A stretch of DNA of 64,000 nt. Origin: Pseudomonadota bacterium (GTDB lineage Bacteria; Pseudomonadota; Alphaproteobacteria; Acetobacterales; Acetobacteraceae). The stretch covers positions 1 to 64,000 of the forward strand of contig JAJYYH010000036.1 in NCBI GenBank assembly GCA_021801255.1, given 5' to 3'. Within the stretch, counting starts at the first letter, position 1, and the number at the start of each line of letters is the position of its first letter. The translations under genes and the position numbers were made by a program. A model generated the notes under the pieces. It ran no database searches. It saw nothing but the letters and a program-made list of their open reading frames with translations, and was not told the DNA's origin. Below are positions 17,800 to 26,400 of the stretch, piece after piece.

Positions 17800-18274
17800 A
17801 TACGTCGAGATAAGTTGCGGTTTTTCCGTCCGTCGAGGTGAGCGTGCCGCGACAGGTCATCTTCCGCTGATCGCTGGACAGGGCGCAGTTCATCGTGTCC
17901 GTCTCACCCGCCGGCCCCTTGAATGTCGCTTGCAAGGCCGTACCGCTCAGTCGGAAGGCCGCGGTCGTCGCCGAGTCGATGGGATAAAATTCGCCGTTCG
18001 CCGGGGTGTCATAGGTCTCGGTGGATTTTCGTTGCTGGGCATCCGTGGTGGTGACCGACCAGCGCACGTGAAGGCTATCCACGCGCGAGAAATCCAGAAT
18101 CATATCGGCGGGCGCAGGCTCCCCCGGCGGCAATTTCGATTGGGCCTGATCCCAGTGCCACCGGCCGATGAACGGGTTCGCGTCATCCGCCCAGGCGGCG
18201 CCCGCCGCAACCAGCATCAGCGCACCGCACAATCCGAAGCCGAGCTGTTTCCCACCACACTGCCTCACGCGCAT
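17786..18274 (-). CDS. Secreted protein of unknown function
   Basis: A 162-aa protein with a signal peptide (about 29 residues, ending GAAWA before DDANPF). The mature domain starts FIGRWHWDQAQSKLPPGEP and continues with alternating hydrophobic/polar strands, resembling small beta-barrel or lipocalin-like periplasmic proteins; two Cys (MNCALSS, MTCRG) could form a disulfide. I do not recognise a specific family. It overlaps the Gly/Trp/His lipoprotein gene by 14 bp, implying joint function. Confidence 0.75.
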   Translation of the reverse strand: MRVRQCGGKQLGFGLCGALMLVAAGAAWADDANPFIGRWHWDQAQSKLPPGEPAPADMILDFSRVDSLHVRWSVTTTDAQQRKSTETYDTPANGEFYPIDSATTAAFRLSGTALQATFKGPAGETDTMNCALSSDQRKMTCRGTLTSTDGKTATYLDVYDRD

Positions 18275-18499
18275 CTCCCGTTATTGCCTTTCCGACCAGA
18301 CATGCGTTCGCGCCGACCCGCACCGCTCTCTTCGCGCTCGTGCCCCGGCGCGAGCCCCGGATCGCAGCATAAAAGGGCCTTCGCCGCGCACGCAACCGCG
18401 GCGGAACCACGATAAGGCCCGGCGCTCATCCGGTCGTTCCCGTCGGATGGTTCCCGCGGGCTGGACAAAACGAAAATGGCAAGCCGCGCCCCGGCCAGC

Positions 18500-18526
18500 G
18501 CCACGATGCCACGATGCCACGATGCC
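18500..18526. repeat. 9-bp tandem repeat (three units)
   Basis: Three exact copies of gccacgatg followed by a partial fourth (gccact), directly downstream of the thiE stop codon. The 254-base stretch between the secreted-protein gene and thiE holds no convincing gene. Confidence 0.9.
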
Positions 18527-18528
18527 AC

Positions 18529-19203
18529 TCAGGCCGCCCTGATCGCGGCATTCAACGCCCGCACGCCCGCCGCCGGTCCCCCCGCGTGCTGCCAAACGGC
18601 GCTGATGACGGCGAGGAAATCAGCGCCGGCCCGCACCAGGGGCGCGCAGTTTTCCGCGCTGATGCCGCCGATCGCGACGGCGGGAATTTCCATGAGCTCC
18701 GACCACCAGGCGAGAATTTCCGGCTCCGCCCGCGCCGGAGCCGCCTTGGTCGGCGTCGGGAAAAACGCCCCAAAAGCGACGTAATCCGCCCCCGCCTCGC
18801 CGGCGCTCATGGCGCGGTCGCGACTTGCGTAGCAACTCGCGCCGAGCTGAAAATCGGGGCCCATCAGGCGACGCGCCGCGGCCACGTCCATGTCCTCGGC
18901 CCCGACATGGGCGCCATCCGCCCCCATCTCGCGCACCAGATCCGGGCGGTCGTTGAGCAGGAAGGCAACGCCGCGCGATTGCACCACCGGGCGCAGGAGA
19001 TCGATCGCGTACCGGAGCGCGTCCTCGGTGACATCCTTGAGGCGGAGCTGCACGGCGGCGACATCGCCGGCATCGAGCGCAGCGGCGAGATCGTCACGAA
19101 ACCGTGCCGGCGCGAAAGCCGGCGGGGTGATGAGATAGAGCCGGCAGCCCCCACCTTCGCGATCGTCCCCGCCTTCGCGATCGTCCCCACCTTCCGCTGC
19201 CAT
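18529..19203 (-). CDS. thiE: Thiamine-phosphate synthase family protein
   Basis: A 224-aa TIM-barrel protein. ThiE joins HMP-PP and thiazole phosphate to thiamine phosphate. Family blocks: [71 protein letters not shown], and [16 protein letters not shown] departs slightly from the usual QLREK-type motif, so activity is likely but not certain. The N-terminus holds an 18-bp tandem duplication encoding EGGDDR twice before the barrel. It starts 3 bases after the aldolase stop and must be cotranscribed with it. Confidence 0.9.
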   Translation of the reverse strand: MAAEGGDDREGGDDREGGGCRLYLITPPAFAPARFRDDLAAALDAGDVAAVQLRLKDVTEDALRYAIDLLRPVVQSRGVAFLLNDRPDLVREMGADGAHVGAEDMDVAAARRLMGPDFQLGASCYASRDRAMSAGEAGADYVAFGAFFPTPTKAAPARAEPEILAWWSELMEIPAVAIGGISAENCAPLVRAGADFLAVISAVWQHAGGPAAGVRALNAAIRAA

Positions 19204-19206
19204 GGG

Positions 19207-20127
19207 TCAAGCGCGCCCCTGATAGATCTCGATGACTTTTCCGAGCAAGGCCAGCGCCTCTTCCTTGGGCCGCTGAAAGCTGTTGCGCCCGATGATGCTG
19301 CCGTTCGCCCCGCCATCGCGAAGCCCGCGCACGGTCTCCAGAAGCGCCTCGGTGCCGGTGCTCTCGCCGCCCGAGAACACCACCAGGCGGCGGCCGTTGA
19401 AGGCGGATTGCATCACATGCGCGACGCGGCTTGCCAGCGTCGCGCGGTCGATCGCCTGTTTCTCATAGACCTTCTTCGCCGCCTCCAGGCTGACATGGTC
19501 GGTGGGCGGCTTGACCTTGATGATATGGGCGCCCAGCAGCGCCGCCATGTGCGCGGCATAGGCACAGATATCGAGCGCTGTCTCGGCGGCTTTGTCGAGC
19601 CCCGGGCCACGCGGGTAGCTCCACACCACGACGGCGAGCCCCACCGATTTGGCTTCCTCGGCGAGTTCGCGCAATTCCTCCATCTGCTCGAAGGCGTATT
19701 CGCTGCCCGGGTAGATGGTAAAACCAATCGCCGCGCAGCCGAGGCGAAGGGCGTCGGCGACCGAGCCGGTCACCGCCTGGTCCTTGCTCGTTGCGAGGCT
19801 GTTCGAGGAGTTGAGCTTGAGGATGGTCGGGATCGCGCCGGCGAAGCTCGCGGCGCCGGCCTCGATCATGCCCAAGGGCGCGGCATAGGCGTTGAGCCCG
19901 GCCTCGATCGCGAGCTGGAAATGGTAATGCGGATCATAGGCCGGCGGGTTGGGCGCGAAACTCCGCGCCGGGCCGTGCTCGAACCCCTGATCGACGGGGA
20001 GAATGACCAGCTTGCCCGAGCCGCCGAGCTTCCCCGCCATCAGGATACGCGCGAGGTTGGCCTTGGTGCCGGGATTGTCGCTCTCATACCAGTCGAGAAT
20101 TTTCTTGACGCGCTGGGTGATCCGCAT
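19207..20127 (-). CDS. fba: Class I fructose-bisphosphate aldolase
   Basis: A 306-aa DhnA/FbaB-type aldolase, which cleaves fructose 1,6-bisphosphate through a Lys Schiff base. Seen: ILPVDQGFEHGPARSF, YDPHYHFQLA, LKLNSSNSL, GFTIYPGS, VVWSYPRGPG, GAHIIKVKPPTD with the catalytic Lys, VVFSGGE and GIIGRN-like GSIIGRNSF. ATG start. It leads a two-gene unit with thiE. Length matches bacterial class I enzymes of this subgroup. Confidence 0.95.
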   Translation of the reverse strand: MRITQRVKKILDWYESDNPGTKANLARILMAGKLGGSGKLVILPVDQGFEHGPARSFAPNPPAYDPHYHFQLAIEAGLNAYAAPLGMIEAGAASFAGAIPTILKLNSSNSLATSKDQAVTGSVADALRLGCAAIGFTIYPGSEYAFEQMEELRELAEEAKSVGLAVVVWSYPRGPGLDKAAETALDICAYAAHMAALLGAHIIKVKPPTDHVSLEAAKKVYEKQAIDRATLASRVAHVMQSAFNGRRLVVFSGGESTGTEALLETVRGLRDGGANGSIIGRNSFQRPKEEALALLGKVIEIYQGRA

Positions 20128-20206
20128 GCCGTTCCTTACTCCTTCGTCTCGGGCGCTCTCGTTGATCGGTTCCGGGACACGATCCGTGCCCGCTGCAAAA
20201 ATCTGG

Positions 20207-20677
20207 TTAGCGCAAGGGGGCGGGTTCTGTCATCAGCCAGGCGGCGATCAGGCGGGCGGCGCGCGGGGAAAAGGGATCGAGCGCGCCGCGATCGGCAAGG
20301 CCAAGATCGAGCGCCGGCGGGCGCCGGGCGAACAGCACGGCGCCGCTTTCCGCCGCCGCCGCCACCACGCGCCAGCGCGCGGGAGAGCCCTCGCCGAGGC
20401 CGATCGCCAGCTGGCCGGCGCGGAGTGCGGCAAGTGCGGCGGCCGGGCTGTCGGCGCAGTCGAGCAGATCGGCCATTTCGGTCCCCGGATACGCCGCCCG
20501 CGCCCGCGCGATCAGCGCCCGCCACCAGGGCGCGCCGGCGAAGCATCCGGCCGCCACCCCCGAGAGCAGCAGCACCGCCCGGCCGGGGGCGAGGGCCGCC
20601 AGGGCGTGGTCAAGCCCATGCACGACGATCGCCGGGGCCCGCAATGCGGCGGCACTCGGGGGCGGGACGCTAATCAT
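20207..20677 (-). CDS. Hypothetical protein
   Basis: A 156-aa Ala/Leu/Arg-rich soluble protein with no domain I recognise. It has an alternating pattern (AIVVHGLDHALAALAPGRAVLLLSG, then AGAPWWRALIARARAAYPG and LLDCADSPAAALAALRAGQLAIG) that suggests a small alpha/beta fold. It is divergent from the zapA unit, with only 60 bases between the two starts, and could share its regulatory region. Confidence 0.7.
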   Translation of the reverse strand: MISVPPPSAAALRAPAIVVHGLDHALAALAPGRAVLLLSGVAAGCFAGAPWWRALIARARAAYPGTEMADLLDCADSPAAALAALRAGQLAIGLGEGSPARWRVVAAAAESGAVLFARRPPALDLGLADRGALDPFSPRAARLIAAWLMTEPAPLR

Positions 20678-20737
20678 TGCTTGACGATCAAGTCCTTCGG
20701 GGGTTGAAACTCAAGCTTGAGAGTTGCGGAGCAGGCG

Positions 20738-20935
20738 ATGGCGGATCCCGAGCAGGCGCAGGAAAAAGCTTTGGCCCGGCTGGAAGCGGCACTGGAGCGC
20801 ATCGCGGCCGAGACGGAACCGCCGCGGGCCGCGCCAAAAGCCGCGCCGGCCGACCCCATCTTGCACGAAATCGCCGCCACGCTCGATGCCATGATCGTCC
20901 GGCTACGCGCCGTGCTCGCCGCGGAAAGCGGCTGA
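20738..20935 (+). CDS. Small coiled-coil protein upstream of zapA
   Basis: A 65-aa protein, mostly helical with heptad-like spacing (EKALARLEAALERIAAE, then LHEIAATLDAMIVRLRAVLA) split by an Ala/Pro hinge. Small proteins of this kind (DUF4164-like) often lie just before zapA in alphaproteobacteria and are suspected cell-division helpers. The ATG at 20738 is chosen over the in-frame TTG at 20717 because of the gcggagcagg ribosome-binding site. Confidence 0.75.
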   Translation: MADPEQAQEKALARLEAALERIAAETEPPRAAPKAAPADPILHEIAATLDAMIVRLRAVLAAESG

Positions 20936-20954
20936 ACCGAGGGAGAAAAAACGC

Positions 20955-21293
20955 TTGGCCCAGGTGACGCTGCGGATCAACGGCTATGCCTATACGGTCG
21001 GCTGCGAGGATGGCCAGGAGGCGCATCTGCAATCGATGGCCGAGGAAATCGACCAGCGCATCAACCAGATCCGCGCGCTCGGTGGCCAGAGTGGCGAGGC
21101 GCGGCTGCTGCTGCTCGCCGCCCTGCTGATGGCCGATGAACTCCACGATCTCAAGGCGGAACTCGCGCAGATGGCGACGCCTCCCGGCCAGGCGGGCGGC
21201 GCGGTGGCCAAGCCGGATGGCGCGCTGCTCAAGCGCCTCGACCAGCTCGCGGCACGCGCCGAGGTGATTGCGGAACGGCTTGCGCATGCCTAG
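20955..21293 (+). CDS. zapA: Cell division protein ZapA
   Basis: A 112-aa protein, normal ZapA size. It starts at TTG with gggagaaaaa upstream. The N-terminal domain has VTLRINGYAYTVGCEDGQEAHLQSMAEEID, followed by a coiled coil. ZapA binds FtsZ filaments and bundles them at the division site. Its position before 6S RNA and fthC is a conserved alphaproteobacterial arrangement. Confidence 0.95.
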   Translation: MAQVTLRINGYAYTVGCEDGQEAHLQSMAEEIDQRINQIRALGGQSGEARLLLLAALLMADELHDLKAELAQMATPPGQAGGAVAKPDGALLKRLDQLAARAEVIAERLAHA

Positions 21294-21299
21294 ATGACA

Positions 21300-21460
21300 A
21301 AAGCGGAGCTGCCCGGTGCGTCAGGCTGTTCATCCCCGGGGCCAGTAAGCGTTCTCCAGGGAGCTGGCTCTGCCGGGATCGTGGTCTCGGTATCTGGCGC
21401 CCACCTGCACAAGCAGGCCTTGGGAGGATGTGGTGCCAACGGCCAGGGCGGCTCCGCGCT
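21300..21460 (+). ncRNA. ssrS: 6S RNA
   Basis: The zapA-fthC gap is the usual place for 6S RNA. Its ends can form a closing stem: gcggagctgccc (21303-21314) pairs over 12 positions with gggcggctccgc (21446-21457), with one G-U pair. Between them lie paired segments around a larger open region (ggggccagtaagcgttctccagggagctggc), as expected for the RNA that mimics an open promoter and sequesters sigma70 RNA polymerase. The length of about 160 nt fits. Exact ends are uncertain. Confidence 0.8.
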
Positions 21461-21507
21461 CGCTTTTCTCCCCCCAGGTTTTTCTCCTCCAGGTCGGTTT
21501 CTCCGCG

Positions 21508-22077
21508 ATGAGCGCGGAAGCTGAACTTGCCGCGCGCAAGGCAGCGGCACGGGCGCGGGCCTTGGCCCGGCGCGCCGCGGCGGATCCGGCGCTGGGCGCG
21601 GCGCTCGCCCGGCATCTGCTGGCCGAAATGCCCCCGCCCGCGGGCGTTGTCGTCGCCGGGTTCTGGCCGATCGGCGGAGAAATCGATCTCCGCCCGCTGC
21701 TCCACGCCCTCCATGGCCGCGGCCACCCCATTGTCCTGCCCGAGACGCCGCCGCGCGGCCGGCCACTGATTTTCCGCCGCTGGACGCCCGATGCCCCGCT
21801 CCGGCCGGGCCGCTTCGGCACGTCCTACCCGGAAGGCGCGGCGTGCCGCCCCGACTGGGTGCTGGTGCCACTTCTCGCCTTCGACCGCGCCGGGCGGCGG
21901 CTCGGCTATGGCGCCGGCTATTACGACCGCACGCTGGCCGCGCTCCCCGGGGTGCCGCGCATCGGCTGCGCCTATGCCGCCCAGGAGATGGACGCGGTGC
22001 CCGCCGGGCCCTACGACGCGAGGCTTGAGGCGGTCGTGACCGAACTGGGCGTGATCCGCTGCGGGAAGACGGGGTAG
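21508..22077 (+). CDS. fthC: 5-formyltetrahydrofolate cyclo-ligase
   Basis: A 189-aa enzyme converting 5-formyl-THF to 5,10-methenyl-THF with ATP. Diagnostic blocks: VVAGFWPIGGEIDLRPLL near the N-terminus, VLVPLLAFDRAGRRLGYGAGYYDRTLA with the ATP/metal site, and the Cys-containing IGCAYAAQE. The start at 21508 avoids running into 6S RNA; an upstream in-frame ATG at 21430 would overlap that RNA. Cotranscription with 6S RNA is usual. Confidence 0.93.
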   Translation: MSAEAELAARKAAARARALARRAAADPALGAALARHLLAEMPPPAGVVVAGFWPIGGEIDLRPLLHALHGRGHPIVLPETPPRGRPLIFRRWTPDAPLRPGRFGTSYPEGAACRPDWVLVPLLAFDRAGRRLGYGAGYYDRTLAALPGVPRIGCAYAAQEMDAVPAGPYDARLEAVVTELGVIRCGKTG

Positions 22078-22080
22078 AGC

Positions 22081-22896
22081 ATGCGCATTCTTTTTCTCGG
22101 CGATCTCGTCGGGCGCAGCGGGCGCGAGGCGGCCATCGCCGCCCTTCCCGAATTGCGCCGGCGGCTTCGCGTGGATCTTGCCCTCGTCAATGCCGAGAAC
22201 GCCTCGCACGGCTTCGGCCTCGCGCCCGACATGGCCGACGCGCTGTTCGCCGCCGGCGCCGATGTGCTGACGCTCGGCAACCATGCCTGGGACCGCAAGG
22301 AGATCATTCCCTATATCGCCCGCACCCCGCGCCTGATCCGCCCGCTGAACTACGCCCCCGGCACGCCGGGTGCGGGCGTCGCCGAGATCGCGCTCACCGA
22401 TGGCCGGCGGGCGCTGGTGCTGAACCTGATGGGCAGGCTGTTCATGGAGCTGCTCGATTGCCCGTTTCGGGCAACCGCGGACGTGCTCACCCGGCACCGT
22501 CTCGGCGCCACGGCGCAGGCGATCATCGCCGATTTCCACGCCGAGGCGACCAGCGAAAAAATGGCCTTCGCCCATTCCTTCGACGGCAAGCTCTCGCTCG
22601 TCGTCGGCACCCACACCCATTGCCCGACGGCGGACGATCAGATCCTCCCCGGCGGCACCGCTTTTCAGAGCGATCTCGGCATGTGCGGCGACTACGACAG
22701 CGTCATCGGCATGGCGAAAGCCCCCGCCTCGGCGCGGTTCTGGCGCAAGCTGCCCGCCGAAAAACTCCAGCCGGCGGAGGGCGAGGCGACGCTCTGCGGC
22801 GTCTTCGTCGAAACCGATGACGCAACCGGCCTCGCCCGCGCCATCGCCCCCCTCCGCCAGGGCGGCCGCCTCGCCCCGGCGATGCCCGATTTTTAG
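22081..22896 (+). CDS. TIGR00282/YmdB-family metallophosphoesterase
   Basis: A 271-aa calcineurin-like phosphoesterase. Metal-binding motifs are seen in order: FLGDLVGRSGREA (Asp), NAENASHGFG (Asn), TLGNHAWDRKEI (Asn/His) and GTHTHCPTADDQILPGGTAF (His). Members act on 2',3'-cyclic nucleotides in Bacillus (YmdB); the substrate here is not known. It sits 3 bases after fthC. Confidence 0.92.
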   Translation: MRILFLGDLVGRSGREAAIAALPELRRRLRVDLALVNAENASHGFGLAPDMADALFAAGADVLTLGNHAWDRKEIIPYIARTPRLIRPLNYAPGTPGAGVAEIALTDGRRALVLNLMGRLFMELLDCPFRATADVLTRHRLGATAQAIIADFHAEATSEKMAFAHSFDGKLSLVVGTHTHCPTADDQILPGGTAFQSDLGMCGDYDSVIGMAKAPASARFWRKLPAEKLQPAEGEATLCGVFVETDDATGLARAIAPLRQGGRLAPAMPDF

Positions 22897-22912
22897 CGCG
22901 CGGGAGTTCGCG

Positions 22913-23437
22913 ATGCCGGATGCCACACCCTTCCCCGATGCCAGCATCGCCATCGTCCATCCCGATGGCCGCTTCATCCTCGGGGGAAAAGTCTGGCGCG
23001 CGGCACTCGGGCGCGGCGGCGTGCGGGCGGACAAGCGCGAAGGCGATGGCGCGACGCCGGCGGGGTTGCTGCCGCTCCGCCGCGTGCTCTACCGCGCCGA
23101 TCGCCTTTCGATCCCGCAAGCCTCCGTGCCGCGCGAGCCGCTCGCCCCCGATAATGGCTGGTGCGACGACCCCACGCATGCCGACTACAACCGCCAGATC
23201 CGTCTGCCCCATCCCGCCGGCCATGAGGTATTATGGCGCGATGACGCTCTCTATGACCTGATCGGCGTGCTCGGCTGGAACGACGACCCGCCGCGCCCCG
23301 GGCGTGGCTCGGCGATTTTTCTCCATGTCGCGCGCCCTGATTTTGCCCCGACCGCCGGCTGCGTCGCCCTGCCGCTCGCGGCGCTCCGCGCGGTGCTCGC
23401 CGCCGGGCTCAGGGGTGTGCGCGTGCTTGCCCCTTGA
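22913..23437 (+). CDS. L,D-transpeptidase (YkuD domain)
   Basis: A 174-aa protein with KREGDGATPAGLLPLRRVLYR and the catalytic HVARPDFAPTAGCVALP (His and Cys), the YkuD signature. Enzymes of this family form 3-3 crosslinks or anchor proteins to peptidoglycan. No signal peptide is evident, which is common for this short subgroup. The ATG is preceded by cgggag. The last 187 bases are antisense to the end of the large Hint-domain gene. Confidence 0.92.
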   Translation: MPDATPFPDASIAIVHPDGRFILGGKVWRAALGRGGVRADKREGDGATPAGLLPLRRVLYRADRLSIPQASVPREPLAPDNGWCDDPTHADYNRQIRLPHPAGHEVLWRDDALYDLIGVLGWNDDPPRPGRGSAIFLHVARPDFAPTAGCVALPLAALRAVLAAGLRGVRVLAP

Positions 23438-26400
23438 GCGGGGATGAAAAGCCGCGCGGCGCGGCGCGCGAGGCGGCCCTGGAGCGCCGCAAGTGCCGGC
23501 CCGCTCAGCAGCAGCGGCGCGCAGCGCGCCGACGCGGTGGCGGGGAGGGCCGGCGGCGGGGTCGCGAACAGCGCCCGATCGCCGGTATCGAGATAGCTCT
23601 CGACCGGCAGCCCCTCGGCGAGCAGAACGGCATGGCGCGCGAGTTCGACATGGAAATAGCGCACCCGCCCGCCCGGCTCCTCGCGAATGCTGGCGCCGTT
23701 CACCAGCAGCTTGACCGGCACCAGGAAGCCGGCGGCAAAAATTGCGTGATCGGGCGAGAGCACGACATCGCGGCGCGGCACGCGGCGGGCGAAGGCGCCA
23801 GCCTGCACGCGGATCGGGCCGACGCGGGCGGGATGGGGATGGCGATCGCCATCGATCTCGCGCGATCCGATCCAGAAAATCTCGCCAAAACCGCCGCAAG
23901 CGAGCAAAACCCGCTCACCCGGCCGCAAATCCTCGACCGCGACCGATCCGGCTTGGGTATCAAGCCGCGTGCCCGCGGCGAAACAGGGCGGCGGGGCGAA
24001 GAGCAGGGCCGTGCCGCCGGCGCCGTCGCTGGCAAGGGCAAAATTCGCGGCCGTGTAGTTCCCCGGCATCGCCAGGGCGGCAACCGGCGCGCCTTGATCG
24101 GCAATGGCGAGCGTGCCGTTGGCGTAAGTGAGGGTATCGCCGCCGGCGGTGAAGGCGGCGGCGGTGAAATCGATGGTATCGCCCTCTGAAAATCCCTCGA
24201 TCGGGCCAAAAACCTCACCGGGATCGGGGAGCGTGAGCAGCGCCTGGGCCGCGGTAAAATCGATGGTCTCTGAACCGGCCAGCGCGCCCTCGAGCACGGC
24301 ATCGCCGCCGGCGCCGATCGCCAGCGTGCCGCTCGCCCCACCCGTCGCGGCGAGGTTGTTGGCCAGCACCAGGGTGCCTCCGATCGCCTCGGCCAGCGCG
24401 TCGTTCTGGAGCGTGCCGGTGAGATCGAGCGTGCCGCGCGCGGCGAGCACGGTGCCGGCATTGGCGAGCACGCCGGAAAAGCTGCTCGCACCCAGCCCCG
24501 CCAGCTTCTCGAACAGCCCGGCATTGCTGATCGGAGCGCCATTATAGCCGGTAAGCGCGGCGTCCGCGGTGATCTCGGCGGTCGCCCCGGCGGCGATGAC
24601 GAGCTGGCCGGCGCTGCTCGCCGTCCCCAGCGTGAGCGCGCCATCGAGCAGCAGCGTGCCACTATCGGCAACCACCGCGCCGCCGCTGACGGCCAGCCCG
24701 CCGGCCTCGACATTCCCCGACACCGCGACGGTGCCGGCGCCATCGATCGCGCCATCGAGCGATGCGCCCCCGGTAAGGGCGAGCGTCGTGTTGTTGGGAT
24801 CGAGCGTGGCGCCGGGGGCGAGCGTAAAGGCCCCGGCATAGCTTGCGCCGGCTTGATCCGTTAGTTCCGCGCCGGCGGTGACGCCGAACGCGCCCAGACT
24901 GAGCGCGGTGCCGGCTTCCAGGGTATAGAAACTCACCGCCCCCGCAGCACTGGGGCTGGGGCCGGCGGTGAGGTCGAGCGTGCCGGCGCCCGCCAGCGCG
25001 CCGCCCAGCGTGGTGCTGCCGGAGGCCAGCGAGAGCGTGCCGCGCGCGACCGCGAGCGTGCCTTTATTGTCGAGATTGGCGAAGAGATAGCTCAGCCCCA
25101 GCCCGGCGGTCTTTTCCAGCACTCCGGCATTGGCGATGGCGAGCGTGCCCAGGGTGTTGAGATCGGCATCGGCGTTGAGGTCGAACACGCCGCCGGCGGC
25201 GATGTCGAGGCTTGGCGAATCGCCACTGGCAAGCCCGAGCGTCAGGCTGCCATCGGCCGTGAGCGTGCCGGCAAGGGCAATCGTCTCCGACCCGCCGACC
25301 TGCCAGCCGGACGCCTCGGCGCCGCCGGTGATATCGAGCGCGCCCGCGCCGCTCAGCGTGCCCGCGAGCAGCGCCGGCCCGGCGAGGGCGAGGGTCGCGG
25401 CCCCGGCTGCCAAGCTCGCCCCGGGAGCGAGCTGGAACGCGCCGGAAATGGCGAGATCACCCGCCAGAGCGACGCTCGCGCCATTCTCGAGGGAAAATTC
25501 CGCGACATCGAGGGCGAGGCCGGCGCCGAGCGTCGCCGTGCCGGCGAGCGCCACGGCGCCCGCCCCGGTGAACAGGCCGGAGAAGGTATCGGCGCCGGTG
25601 AACAGCAGCGTGCCATCGGCGACCGCGATGGTGCCGCTGCTGGTGATCCCGCCGGCCAGCGTGCCGGTGGCATTGCCGGTGGTTTTTTCCAAGAGGCCCG
25701 CGTTGTCGAGCGCCGCCGCCCCGCTCATGGCGATGCCACCATTACCGAGACTGTCGAACACCCCGCCCGCGGCGATCGCCAGCGTCGCCCCCTCCAGGGT
25801 CGGCGCGGCGACGGCGATCAGCGTGCCTTGATCGCGGAGGCTCGCGCCCTGGGCGATCACCGCGCCCGAAAGGTCGCCGCTTCCCGCCGCGATCACCGCC
25901 CCCGCCCCGGCGAGCGTGCCGGCGAGGTCGGCCGCGCCGGCGAGCGTGAGGGTATGGCCATTGAGGGCCAGCGTGCCGCCCGCCGCCGCGATGAGGTTTC
26001 CGGTATAAATGAGGGATTGATCGAGCGTCGTGGTAGCGTCGAGATCGAGCACATGGGTGCTGATCGCCCCACCCGCGACAATCGTCGCGTCGCCCGAAAG
26101 CGCCAGCGTGCCGCCCCCGCCGATTGCCGCCCCGATCGTCGCGGCGCCGACCTGCAAAACGCCAGCGCCGAGCGCGATCGTGCCGCCTTGCAGGGCGAGA
26201 GAGCCAAGTGTGCCGCCCGAGAGCAGATCGAGGCTGCCCCCGTCCATGTTCACGGCGCCAGCCCAGTCCGCGCCGTCGTTGACGGCAAGCATCCCGGACA
26301 GCACATCGAGCGTCACCAGGGTGCCGCCGGCGAGGGCGTTCACCGTGGCGCTGGTGCCATAGGCCAGCGTGCTCGCGGCCGTACCGTCATTGGGCACCAC

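Noticed and set aside
18514-20673. 719-codon plus-strand open frame
   Set aside because: Covers thiE, the aldolase and the unknown gene in antisense; those minus-strand frames carry clear family motifs, this one carries none.
23428-23441. cccc-ttgagc-gggg stem as an ldt terminator
   Set aside because: Only a 4-bp stem and no T-run; it also falls inside the opposite frame.
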